Part shown: one piece after another, positions 53,573-61,801 of the stretch
Layout of the letters: the number at the start of each line of letters is the position of its first letter
How positions within the stretch are numbered: the stretch's first letter is position 1
Source of the DNA: Methylocella silvestris
GTDB lineage: Bacteria > Pseudomonadota > Alphaproteobacteria > Rhizobiales > Beijerinckiaceae
NCBI RefSeq assembly: GCF_002891535.1
Contig: NZ_PDZR01000016.1
Span: 32,612-96,611 of the forward strand
Length of the DNA stretch: 64,000 bases
Reading direction: 5' to 3'
Notes under the pieces: model-generated
Databases searched by the model: none
What the model saw: only the letters and a program-made list of their open reading frames with translations
What the model was told of the DNA's origin: nothing
Position numbers and translations under genes: made by a program

Positions 53573-55027
53573 TCAAAAACTCCCGACCAGCGAGCCGACG
53601 CCAATCACCGCGACAAGCGCCAAAATGGCGCTGACGACGGCGACCATGACGATATCGAGATAGCTCTCCTTGTGCGTCGTGCCGCAGACGGCCAGCATCG
53701 TCACCACCGCGCCATTGTGCGGCAGGCTGTCGAGCGTGCCCGAGCCGATCACGGCCACGCGATGCAGAAGCTCGGGGTTGAGGCCGATCTCGGCGGCGAG
53801 CTTCATATAGGTCGGCCCGAGCGCGTCGAGCGCGATGGTGAGGCCGCCCGAGGCTGAGCCGGTCAGCGCCGCGAGAATATTGGTGGCGACGGCGAGCGAC
53901 ACCAGCGGGCCGCCCTCGATCGACAGCACCCATTCGCGCACCGCGCCGAAAGCCGGCGTCGCCGCGACGACGGCGCCGAAGCCGACGAGGCTGGCGACGC
54001 TGAAAATCGGCAACACCGACGCGTTGACGCCGGCGTCCATGGTCGCGCGCAAATTCGGCGCGGCGCGGAAATTGAGCGCGAGAACGGTGATGATGGCGGC
54101 CGTCAACGCCACGATGACCGACCACACGCCGCCGACCGCCGAGAGGCTGGTCGGTCCCCAGCGATCCTGGCCGAGAAAGCTGACGTCGAGCCGCGGCAGG
54201 ATCACGAAAGACATCAGGAGATTGACCACGACGACGACGACGAGCGGCAAGGCGGCGAGAATGATCGGCGGCGCGCTCGCGGCGTGTTCGCCCTTCTGAA
54301 TCTCGGCGGGATCGAATTCGCGCGCCGTCGTTGCGCGCTCTCGGATGATTTCGTCATTTGCGGCGTCATTGCCCGCGACGGCGTCCTGCGGGCCAAATCC
54401 CTCGCCCGCGCGCCGCGCCCTGGCCTCAGCCCGTTTCAGCCACCAGAGGCCGAAGCCGAGCATGATGGCAGACGCCATAATGCCAAGGCCGGGCGCGGCG
54501 AAAGGCGTCGTGCCGAAAAAAGGCATCGGAATCGCGTTCTGGATCGCCGGCGTGCCGGGCATCGCCGACATCGTAAAGGTCGAAGTGCCGAGCGCAATGG
54601 CCGCCGGCATCAGCCGGCGCGGAATGCCGGCGGTGCGAAACAGAGCGAGAGCCATCGGCGCCAGCACGAAGAAGGCGACGAACAGGCTGACGCCGCCATA
54701 GGTGACAATGGCGCCGGCGAGCACCACCGAGAAAATGGCGCGCTCCGGCCCGAGCTTCGTCGTCATATAGTTTGCGATCGCGGTGACCGAGCCCGAATCG
54801 TCCATCAGCTTGCCGAACAGGGCGCCGAGCAGGAACAGCGGGAAAAACTGCGCGACGAAATCGGCCGCCGATCCCATGAAAGTTTGCGTCCAGCTCGCCA
54901 GCAGCGGCTCGCTCGAGAAGACCGCGGCGACAAGCGCGGCGATCGGCGCGAGGAGCAGCACGCTCCAGCCGCGGAAGGCGAAGAAGATGAGCAGGGCGAG
55001 CCCGAGGAAAATGCCAAGAAGACCCAT
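53573..55027 (-). CDS. GntP family permease (gluconate/organic acid:H+ symporter type)
   Basis: The 484-residue protein has about 12 membrane helices and GntP-type signatures: FFPLFLLGALFGKLMDDSGS, GGVSLFVAFFVLAPMALALF, NIPAALGTSTFTMSAMPGTP-like text reading ALGTSTFTMSAMPGTPAI, and GSGTLDSLPHNGAVVTMLAV. A charged cytoplasmic loop of about 70 residues (RAEARARRAGEGFGPQDAVA) interrupts the middle. Substrate (gluconate, other hydroxy acids) cannot be told. Start ATG 55027 is first in frame. Monocistronic. Confidence 0.87.
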   Translation of the reverse strand: MGLLGIFLGLALLIFFAFRGWSVLLLAPIAALVAAVFSSEPLLASWTQTFMGSAADFVAQFFPLFLLGALFGKLMDDSGSVTAIANYMTTKLGPERAIFSVVLAGAIVTYGGVSLFVAFFVLAPMALALFRTAGIPRRLMPAAIALGTSTFTMSAMPGTPAIQNAIPMPFFGTTPFAAPGLGIMASAIMLGFGLWWLKRAEARARRAGEGFGPQDAVAGNDAANDEIIRERATTAREFDPAEIQKGEHAASAPPIILAALPLVVVVVVNLLMSFVILPRLDVSFLGQDRWGPTSLSAVGGVWSVIVALTAAIITVLALNFRAAPNLRATMDAGVNASVLPIFSVASLVGFGAVVAATPAFGAVREWVLSIEGGPLVSLAVATNILAALTGSASGGLTIALDALGPTYMKLAAEIGLNPELLHRVAVIGSGTLDSLPHNGAVVTMLAVCGTTHKESYLDIVMVAVVSAILALVAVIGVGSLVGSF

Positions 55028-55342
55028 GGCTCAGACGCCTTTTCCGCAATGTTCGAGATAGGGGCGAAGATGGAGTTTGGGTGGAGCGCCTCGCGCCGCG
55101 CAGCGGACGCCTTCAACTGGGAGAAATCGCCGCGCCAATCGAAGGTAGAGAAGACGACCGGCGAGCCTAAGCCCTAATCAGTCGCGCGCCGCGAATCAAG
55201 GCGGGCGAGCGCCAACCGAAATCCTCGGTTGCGGCCATGCGATGTGAAGAAACAACCGGATAAGCCCGCTTCCCGGATTGCGCGACGCGCCGCCGGTCTC
55301 GCGACTCAGGCGGGATCTGGGCATGCTGGCGCGACGGGACTC
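55028..55342. other. Intergenic region without a recognised gene
   Basis: About 315 bases between the GntP permease start and the end of the ArsR-type regulator. No coding frame or strong signal was seen beyond the expected permease promoter. Confidence 0.4.
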
Positions 55343-55693
55343 TCAGTCCTTCGGGCAATAAAGCCCGTAAAGCACCCCGAGCACGGTCAACGCCCTTGGA
55401 TCGGAGACGGAATAGAAAATCCGCTTGCCCTCGCGGCGCGTCGTCACAAGGCCTTCCGCGCGCAATACGCCCAATTGCTGGCTGAGCGTTGGCTGGCGAA
55501 TGTCGAGCAGCGCCTCAAGTTCGCCGACCGACTTCTCCCCGTCGGTCATCTGGCAAAGCAGCAGCAGCCGATCCTCATTGGCGAGAACCCGAAGCAGCGA
55601 CGTCGCTTCGGCGGCGGCGGCCCGCAGCGGGGCGACGTCGAGCGTCGCGGCAGGATCACGCGGCAGAGGCTGTTGCGTCGCTCGTTCGTCCAT
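55343..55693 (-). CDS. ArsR-family repressor of BigR/SqrR type (persulfide-responsive)
   Basis: The 116-residue protein is a winged helix repressor: LRVLANEDRLLLLCQMTDGE, KSVGELEALLDIRQPTLSQQ, LGVLRAEGLVTTRREGKRIF, ending YGLYCPKD. Two cysteines, in LLLLCQ and YGLYC, match the pair that forms a tetrasulfide in BigR and SqrR. Such regulators release DNA when persulfide accumulates. ATG 55693 starts the conserved MDERATQQPL segment; an upstream in-frame ATG at 55726 lies inside the AT-rich operator. Divergent from a DUF2892 and an AhpD-like gene. Confidence 0.82.
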   Translation of the reverse strand: MDERATQQPLPRDPAATLDVAPLRAAAAEATSLLRVLANEDRLLLLCQMTDGEKSVGELEALLDIRQPTLSQQLGVLRAEGLVTTRREGKRIFYSVSDPRALTVLGVLYGLYCPKD

Positions 55694-55744
55694 TATTATA
55701 CCCAAAAATAATATATTTACAGACATTATGTATTTGGATATTAT
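55694..55744. promoter_or_regulatory. AT-rich dyad operator between the ArsR-type repressor and the DUF2892 operon
   Basis: ATAATAT at 55708-55714 and ATATTAT at 55738-55744 form a perfect 7-bp dyad; TATTAT (55694-55699) and ATAATA (55708-55713) form an additional overlapping pair. AT-rich palindromes overlapping both promoters are typical for BigR-type repressors. Confidence 0.6.
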
Positions 55745-55821
55745 ATGCGCAGATCGGCCGTTTAGCTATCCGCAATTTTGTCGGGGAGCCGAAAAAAGAA
55801 CGCCGCCAAGGGGATGTGGTC

Positions 55822-56007
55822 ATGGATGTGAATGTTGGAACAATCGACCGGACCATCCGGATCGTCGGCGGGGCGGCGCTGATCGTCGCCACGCTCGCGG
55901 GATGGATCGGCCCGTGGGGCTGGGTCGGCGTTGTCCCTCTCGCGACCGGCGTTTTCCGGTTCTGCCCGGCCTATCGGCTGTTCGGCTTCAGCAGCTGCGG
56001 GCGGTGA
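55822..56007 (+). CDS. DUF2892 (YgaP-like) small inner-membrane protein
   Basis: The 61-residue protein starts MDVNVGTIDRTIRIVGGAAL behind AAGGGGATG. It has two hydrophobic segments and the closing motif FRFCPAYRLFGFSSCG with two cysteines, identical in pattern to the membrane tail of YgaP-type rhodaneses. It is frequently part of BigR/SqrR regulons dealing with sulfide. Followed after four bases by an AhpD-like gene. Confidence 0.87.
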   Translation: MDVNVGTIDRTIRIVGGAALIVATLAGWIGPWGWVGVVPLATGVFRFCPAYRLFGFSSCGR

Positions 56008-56011
56008 GGAG

Positions 56012-56368
56012 ATGAGCCTTTCCGCCGAAAACTATCGCGCCCTCACGCAGGGGGTCTCGAAGAACCTCGCGACCCTGCGCGCTGATCTGCCTGCCGTGAT
56101 GAAGGGTTTTTCCGATCTCGCCCGCTCCGCAACCGAGGATGGCGCGCTCGACAAGAAGACCAAGGAGCTGATCGCGCTGGCGCTTGGTGTCGCTTCGCGC
56201 TGCGACGCCTGCATCGGCTTTCATGCCCAGACCCTCGTCAAGCTTGGCGCGGCCAAGGCCGAAATCGAGGAGATGCTGGGGATGGCCATTTATATGGGCG
56301 GCGGCCCCTCGCTGATGTATGCCGCGAACGCGCTGGCGGCGTTCGAGGAGTTTTCGGCGGCGGCGTGA
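56012..56368 (+). CDS. AhpD-like carboxymuconolactone decarboxylase family protein (short form)
   Basis: The 118-residue protein is a CMD/AhpD domain: ATEDGALDKKTKELIALALG, then SRCDACIGFHAQTLVKLGAA with the CXXC-XX-H motif, and EEMLGMAIYMGGGPSLMYA. ATG 56012 has a strong GAGGAG site, and the gap to the DUF2892 gene is only four bases, so they form one operon under the BigR/SqrR-like repressor. Likely thiol peroxidase-type or sulfur-transfer redox partner; substrate unknown. Confidence 0.85.
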   Translation: MSLSAENYRALTQGVSKNLATLRADLPAVMKGFSDLARSATEDGALDKKTKELIALALGVASRCDACIGFHAQTLVKLGAAKAEIEEMLGMAIYMGGGPSLMYAANALAAFEEFSAAA

Positions 56369-56419
56369 GGACGCCGGAAGGGATGGGTTCGAGGGCTGAG
56401 AAGTCGCCTGGCAAATTCT

Positions 56420-57487
56420 TCAGTGCCGGTGCCGGTGGCGGTGATGCAAATCCGGATAATGCGGGTGGGCGTGCGTCAGCGGCGTGTGGCTGTGCCGGTG
56501 CGAATGCGGCTCGCTCACCGGCTCGTCATGACTGTGGCTGTGATGCGCGTCATGGACATGGGCGTGCTCATGGTCGAGCGGCTCGTGCGTGTGTTCATGC
56601 GCGTGCCGCTCGGAAAGATGGAGCCACAGGCCGGCGCCCATCAGCAATCCGGCGACGAGCAATTTTGCCGTCAGTGGCTCGTGCAGCAGCAGGACGGCGA
56701 GCAGGGCGCCGATGAAGGGCGCCAAAGCGAAATAGGCGCCCGTGCGCGCCGCCCCAAGATGCCGCAGCGCCAGGATGAAGGCGACAAGGCTGACGCCGAT
56801 GGCGAGAAAGCCGACCAATGCGGCGGCGACCATCAGGCCGGCGGAGACCGGCTCCGCGCCGCGCCACAGCGCAAGGCCGATATTGGCGCCTCCCGCGGCA
56901 AATCCCTTGATCATGGCGATCTGGACCGGATCGGCCGACGACAATTTTCGCGTGAGATTATTGTCAAGGCCCCAGGCGAGGCAGGCCCCGGCGATCAGCA
57001 GGGCGCCGCTATCGAGCCGGACGCCGCCGCCGCTCCAGGATAAAAGCGTCGCCCCGGCGAGGATCGCGAAGGCGCCAAGCAGCAGGCGCCGGTCGACGTT
57101 CTCGCGGAACAGTGTCCAGGCGATCGCCAGCGTCGCGACGGATTCGAGGTTGAGCAGCAAGGCGCCCGACGCCGCCTCGGTCCGCGCGAGACCCAGCATC
57201 AGGGCGAGCGGCGCAAGGAACCCGCCGAAAAGAACAATGACAAAAAGCCAGGGTAGATCGGCGCCGCGCAACGGCGCCTCATGCGTCGACGCCCCCAAGG
57301 CGGCGCGGATAAAATGCGTGACGGCGAGGCCCGCGCCGGCGCCGAGATAGAGCACGCCGGCGAGCAGTTGCGGGTCAAGTGCGCCCAGTAGCAGTTTGGA
57401 CAGCGGCGCCAGCGCGCCAAACAGGAGCGCCGATAGAAGCGCGAGATGAACGCCGGGCTGCCTCTGCCCCCAATATTTCGAAAGCAT
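56420..57487 (-). CDS. EamA/DMT-family transporter with a long histidine-rich C-terminal tail
   Basis: The 355-residue protein has ten hydrophobic helices arranged as two EamA repeats (for example LLSALLFGALAPLSKLLLGA; APLALMLGLARTEAASGALL; ALLIAGACLAWGLDNNLTRK; LGAARTGAYFALAPFIGALL). From residue 295 to the end it is dominated by histidine: 24 His among the last 61 residues, alternating with Glu, Asp, Ser, Arg and Pro (HAHEHTHEPLDHEHAHVHD and DLHHRHRHRH). Such tails bind Zn, Ni or Co, pointing to metal transport or metal-regulated export. ATG 57487 follows GAGG. Export of metabolites, the usual DMT role, is the alternative. Confidence 0.82.
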   Translation of the reverse strand: MLSKYWGQRQPGVHLALLSALLFGALAPLSKLLLGALDPQLLAGVLYLGAGAGLAVTHFIRAALGASTHEAPLRGADLPWLFVIVLFGGFLAPLALMLGLARTEAASGALLLNLESVATLAIAWTLFRENVDRRLLLGAFAILAGATLLSWSGGGVRLDSGALLIAGACLAWGLDNNLTRKLSSADPVQIAMIKGFAAGGANIGLALWRGAEPVSAGLMVAAALVGFLAIGVSLVAFILALRHLGAARTGAYFALAPFIGALLAVLLLHEPLTAKLLVAGLLMGAGLWLHLSERHAHEHTHEPLDHEHAHVHDAHHSHSHDEPVSEPHSHRHSHTPLTHAHPHYPDLHHRHRHRH

Positions 57488-57575
57488 TGAAAACCTCGCC
57501 CTGCGGCGCCGCCGCAAGGCCCTGTTGTCGGATGTTGACGTTGGGGGCGCCCGAACGCCGGCCCGAGCGCCTTAG

Positions 57576-57821
57576 TTAATTGTTGGTGCTCATGTCGTGC
57601 CCTTCGGCGCGCATCAACAGCTCGTTCAGATCTTCCATCGGCACAATCGCCATCATCTGGTCGTTCATCTTGGCAAGCTTGATGGTGACGGATTTTCCGC
57701 TTTTCATTTTCATCGTGACTTCTTTTTCAAACTGAAGTCCCTCAAGTCCGGCGGCGAAAGCCATCGGCGCAAAACTCATCGCGCCAGCCAGCGACAGAGC
57801 AATTAATCGATTGAGCTTCAT
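57576..57821 (-). CDS. Small exported hypothetical protein
   Basis: The 81-residue product has a signal peptide (LIALSLAGAMSFAPMAFAAG) and a Lys/Met-rich mature part (FEKEVTMKMKSGKSVTIKLA; KMNDQMMAIVPMEDLNELL). Start ATG 57821 follows GGGGA. A hairpin with a seven-base U-run lies just upstream (57833-57855), either the terminator of pepF or an attenuator of this gene. Function unknown. Confidence 0.65.
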   Translation of the reverse strand: MKLNRLIALSLAGAMSFAPMAFAAGLEGLQFEKEVTMKMKSGKSVTIKLAKMNDQMMAIVPMEDLNELLMRAEGHDMSTNN

Positions 57822-57832
57822 GACGTTTCCCC

Positions 57833-57855
57833 AAAAAAACCGGCCGTGCGGCCGG
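57833..57855 (-). terminator. Intrinsic terminator on the minus strand, directly before the 57821 start
   Basis: On the minus strand CCGGCC-GCAC-GGCCGG is followed by seven T residues and then GGGGA and ATG. Position fits a terminator for pepF, 112 bases after its stop, or a leader attenuator for the small exported gene 12 bases downstream. Confidence 0.85.
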
Positions 57856-57967
57856 GCGCAGCCTCAAGCGTCATTGCGACGGCGCAGCGCAAAAGGCTAA
57901 ACGCACCATCGACCCCAATCGTTACAATCGTTTGACCAATAAACTTCGCTATTCGCCGCAGCCGGGC

Positions 57968-59830
57968 CTATGCCTGCTCCTCCAGCGCTTCGAGCTCGGC
58001 GATCATCCCTTCGATCATGGAGAGGCCGATCTGCCAGAAGGCCGGATCGCGCGCGTCCAATCCGAACGGTTTTAGGAGCTCGCCATAAGGCTTCGAGCCG
58101 CCTGCCGACAGCAGGGCGAAATAACGCTCGGCAAAGCCCTCGCTCGCATTCTGATAGACGCCATAAAGCGAATTCACGAGGCAGTCGCCGAAGGCGTAGG
58201 CGTAAACATAAAAGGGCGAATGGATGAAATGCGGGATATAGGCCCAATAGGAGCGATAATCGTCGGTGAATTCGATCGCCGGTCCGAGGCTTTCGCCCTG
58301 CTCCTCCATCCAGAAATCGCAGAGATTATCGGCCGTCAGCTCGCCCTTGCGGCGCTCGGTGTGGACCTTGCGCTCGAAGCTGTAGAAGGCGATCTGCCGC
58401 ACCACCGTGTTCAGCATGTCCTCGACCTTGCCCGCCAGCATGGCGCGCCGCTCTGCCGGCGTCGCGGCCCGCGCCAGCAGCGCGCGGAAAGTCAGCATCT
58501 CGCCGAACACCGAGGCCGTTTCCGCAAGCGTCAGCGGCGTTTGGGCCATCAGCGCGCCATTGTGGGCGGCAAGCACCTGATGCACGCCATGGCCGAGTTC
58601 ATGGGCGAGCGTCATCACATCGCGCGGCTTGCCTTGATAGTTGAGCAACACGAAGGGATGCGCGGAGGGCACGGTCGGATGCGCGAAGGCGCCGGGGCTC
58701 TTTCCGGGCCGCACCGGCGCGTCGATCCAGCGCTCGTCGAAGAAACGCCGCGCGATGTCGGCCATCTTCGGCGAAAAATCGCCATAGGCGCCGAGCACGG
58801 CGTCGCGCGCGGCGTCCCATTTGTAGACGCGCGCGGGCGCGTCCGGCAGCGGCGCATTGCGGTCCCAGAATTTCAGCGCCGGCTTGCCGAACCATTTCGC
58901 CTTCAGCCGGTAGTAGCGATGCGACAGGCGCGGATAGGCGGCGCGAACCGCGCCGACCAGCGCGTCGACCACATCGCGCTCCACCCGGTTCGAAAGGTGC
59001 CGCGAATCGGCGACGTCCTGAAAGCCGCGCCAGCGGTCGGAGATTTCCTTGTCCTTGGCCAGCGTATTGGTGATGAGGGCGAAATGGCGCAGATTGTCCT
59101 TGAGAACGGCGCCAAGAACCTTCGCCGCCTTTTCCCGCGTCTTCTCGTTTGAATCCTGCAAGAGATTGAGCACGGGCTCGATCGAAAGCTCCTTGCCGTC
59201 GAGCGGAAAACGCAGGGCGGTGATCGTCTCGTCGAACAGCCGGTTCCAGGCGGAATAGCTCGTGCTTGATTTCTCAAGGAACAGTTTTTCGAGCTCGTCG
59301 CTGAGCTGATAAGGTTTTCCCTTGCGGATGTCCTTTATCCAGGGCCGGTAATGGGCGAGCGGCCCCGCGGCGAGCGCGGCGTCGAGGGCGTCGTCGTCGA
59401 GCCGGTTCAGCTCCAGTTCAAAGAACAGCAGATCGGACGAGGCGTTGGTGATCTTTTCCTGCGCATCGCCATAGAATTTTGCGCGCGCGGGATCGGACGT
59501 GTCCCCGGCGTAGATCAGGCCGGCATAGGACATGATGCGTCCTAAAAGCTCGTCGAGCGCCTCATAATGTTTGACGGCGGCAGCGAGCGAGGCGCCGGAC
59601 GAATCGGCGGCGAGCTCGGCGATACGGCCCTTGAAAGCCTCCGCGAAGGCTTTGCACTCGGTTGCCGCTCTCGCAAGATCGCCGGTAAATTCTGCCGAAT
59701 CGGGCGCCGGATAAAGGGCGGACAAATTCCACTCCGGCAGATCGCCAAGATCGGCGGACGGATTTGCCGCGCTCTGGCTCGCCGCGGCCTCGGGGCTGCG
59801 AAAAATATCGGATCGGCCAGAAATGCGCAT
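57968..59830 (-). CDS. pepF: Oligoendopeptidase F (M3 family metallopeptidase)
   Basis: PepF cleaves peptides of about 7-17 residues in the cytoplasm. The 620-residue protein contains the M3B catalytic HEXXH in VMTLAHELGHGVHQVLAAHN and the third ligand helix TLAETASVFGEMLTFRALLA, with HPTVPSAHPFVLLNYQGK and EYRSYWAYIPHFIHSPFYVY-like text FTDDYRSYWAYIPHF. ATG 59830 has GAGG ten bases upstream; TTG 59845 is another in-frame possibility. No signal peptide. Confidence 0.93.
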   Translation of the reverse strand: MRISGRSDIFRSPEAAASQSAANPSADLGDLPEWNLSALYPAPDSAEFTGDLARAATECKAFAEAFKGRIAELAADSSGASLAAAVKHYEALDELLGRIMSYAGLIYAGDTSDPARAKFYGDAQEKITNASSDLLFFELELNRLDDDALDAALAAGPLAHYRPWIKDIRKGKPYQLSDELEKLFLEKSSTSYSAWNRLFDETITALRFPLDGKELSIEPVLNLLQDSNEKTREKAAKVLGAVLKDNLRHFALITNTLAKDKEISDRWRGFQDVADSRHLSNRVERDVVDALVGAVRAAYPRLSHRYYRLKAKWFGKPALKFWDRNAPLPDAPARVYKWDAARDAVLGAYGDFSPKMADIARRFFDERWIDAPVRPGKSPGAFAHPTVPSAHPFVLLNYQGKPRDVMTLAHELGHGVHQVLAAHNGALMAQTPLTLAETASVFGEMLTFRALLARAATPAERRAMLAGKVEDMLNTVVRQIAFYSFERKVHTERRKGELTADNLCDFWMEEQGESLGPAIEFTDDYRSYWAYIPHFIHSPFYVYAYAFGDCLVNSLYGVYQNASEGFAERYFALLSAGGSKPYGELLKPFGLDARDPAFWQIGLSMIEGMIAELEALEEQA

Positions 59831-60050
59831 GTCGGGATACCTCAAGGCGGGGACGAAACGCTTGCGCGCCTAAAACTCATATCGGAGCGGCGTGACCGAG
59901 ATCAACCGCGACGGCGTGCGCCCCTGTAACACGCTTGTCATACGGCAGGGCCATAGCGGCGCTGCGCGGTGTGGGGCCGGCGCCGGGTTCGGCCTGGCGC
60001 CAAGGCGACTTGCCGGGCCCGGGCGAAACCAAACACAAACGAGGGACCAT

Positions 60051-61601
60051 ATGCTTTCCAGATTCAGGGCTTCGGCGCGCGGGCGCGCCGGGGCGGCGGC
60101 TTTGCGCCATTTTGCCGTCTCATCCATGATCGGCCTCCTCTGCGCCAGCGCGGCGAAGGCGGGCGGCTCCGTCGATTTCGAGGGCGCGACCTATGTCAAC
60201 AAGGGCCTCGTCGGCGTCGGCCGCGTGCCCTCGAACGCGCTCGACAAATACAACGAGACCCTCGGCGGCTTCGGCTCGGGCATGGCGCTCGATCTGTCCA
60301 GCTGGAAAAATGACCGGCGCGGTTTCTATAGCGGCAACCTCTACATGCTGCCCGATCGCGGCTGGAATACGCAAGGCACGACGGACTTTCGCGGCCGGCT
60401 GCAACATTTCGAGATACGCCTCACGCCCTTTTACGGCGCGGCGACCGCGAGCCAGAATCAGCTCAGCCTCAATTACCGCTCGTCCACCCTGTTTCGCGGC
60501 GGCCAGACGACCGGTTTTGACGCGATCGGCGTCAAGCCGGCGGCGGGGCATTTCCCGGATCTGCCGATCGGCCAGAACGGCAAACTCGCCATCGACGCCG
60601 AAGCGGTCGTGCGGCTGAACGACGGCTCGTCCTGGGTCAGCGATGAATATGGCGCCTATGTCTATCATTTCGGCGAAAACGGGCGCCTCATCGACGTGAT
60701 CCGGCCGCCCGAAGCCTTCATCCCCAAGCGCAAGAACACGGCTGGTCAGCTGGTCGAGAATTTCTCGGCCAACAGCCCGCCGGTCGGCGTCACCTACGAT
60801 CCGAGCCCCGGCAATCCCTTGATGGGGCGCCAGAACAATCAGGGTTTTGAGGGTCTCGCGATGAGCCCGGACCGCAAGACGCTGTTCGTGCTGCTGCAGA
60901 GCGCGCTCATCCAGGACCTCGATCCGAACAAGATCAGCACGACCCGCCGCAACACGCGCCTGCTCGCCTATGATCTCGCCCATGGCGCGCCGAAGCTCAA
61001 AGCCGAATATGTCGTGCAGCTGCCGCTCTATCAGGATCAGACCACGGCCAATCAAAAGCTTCTGATCGCGGCGCAGAGCGAGCTTTTCGCGCTGAACGAC
61101 CATCAGTTTCTGGTGCTTGCGCGCGACAGCAACGGCGGCTTCACCGCCAAGAGCCCCGGCTCGGTCTACCGCAGCGTCGATCTCATCGACATTGCCGGCG
61201 CCACCAATATCGCCGGCGCCCAATATGACGCCGAAGGTGGCTCGATCGCGCCGCTTGGCGTTCTCAACAGCGCCATCACCCCGGTCGCCTATCAGAAATT
61301 CCTCGACATCAACGAAGCCGCCGAGCTCGCCAAATTCAACCTGCACAACGGGTTGCCGAACGACGGCAATGATCTCTACGAGAAATGGGAAAGCATCTCC
61401 GTCGCTCCCGTCGGCGACGCCGCCGCCCCGAACGATTATTTCCTGTTCATCGGCAGCGACAATGACTTCATCACCCAGAACGGCCGCATGGCGGGCGTTT
61501 CCTATCAGGACGCCTCGGGCTTCAACGTCGATACGCTGGTGCTCGTCTATCGCGTGACCTTGCCGACCTATGTCGCGCCGGGCCGGCCGCGGCGGGGATA
61601 G
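60051..61601 (+). CDS. Exported esterase-like phytase-domain protein
   Basis: The 516-residue protein starts at ATG 60051 behind GAGGG. It has an N-terminal export signal (HFAVSSMIGLLCASAAKAGG) and a beta-propeller-like domain of the esterase-like phytase family (PF13449 type): DLSSWKNDRRGFYSGNLYML, WVSDEYGAYVYHFGENGRLI, NQGFEGLAMSPDRKTLFVLL and NDYFLFIGSDNDFITQNGRM. SDEYG..YHF and NQGFEGLA are the recurrent family motifs. Extracellular phosphate or sugar-phosphate hydrolysis is suggested but not proven. It is divergent from pepF. Confidence 0.8.
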   Translation: MLSRFRASARGRAGAAALRHFAVSSMIGLLCASAAKAGGSVDFEGATYVNKGLVGVGRVPSNALDKYNETLGGFGSGMALDLSSWKNDRRGFYSGNLYMLPDRGWNTQGTTDFRGRLQHFEIRLTPFYGAATASQNQLSLNYRSSTLFRGGQTTGFDAIGVKPAAGHFPDLPIGQNGKLAIDAEAVVRLNDGSSWVSDEYGAYVYHFGENGRLIDVIRPPEAFIPKRKNTAGQLVENFSANSPPVGVTYDPSPGNPLMGRQNNQGFEGLAMSPDRKTLFVLLQSALIQDLDPNKISTTRRNTRLLAYDLAHGAPKLKAEYVVQLPLYQDQTTANQKLLIAAQSELFALNDHQFLVLARDSNGGFTAKSPGSVYRSVDLIDIAGATNIAGAQYDAEGGSIAPLGVLNSAITPVAYQKFLDINEAAELAKFNLHNGLPNDGNDLYEKWESISVAPVGDAAAPNDYFLFIGSDNDFITQNGRMAGVSYQDASGFNVDTLVLVYRVTLPTYVAPGRPRRG

Positions 61602-61801
61602 GCGCCGGATTTCGAGCCAAGGAGCTGTGGCGCGCCGCCGGGCGCGCCACTTTTCCGGCAATTCTTTCGCGTTTCGTTAACACCGCGTTTACCGTAATCG
61701 GGGAGCATCCGTGCGCTAGGGGCGCGTTCGCCCTTTTTCAGCTGTGGGCCGTTTGCGGCGCTTGTGAGTCGAGCGTCAGGACGGCCCGTGCGCGAGGCCG
61801 C

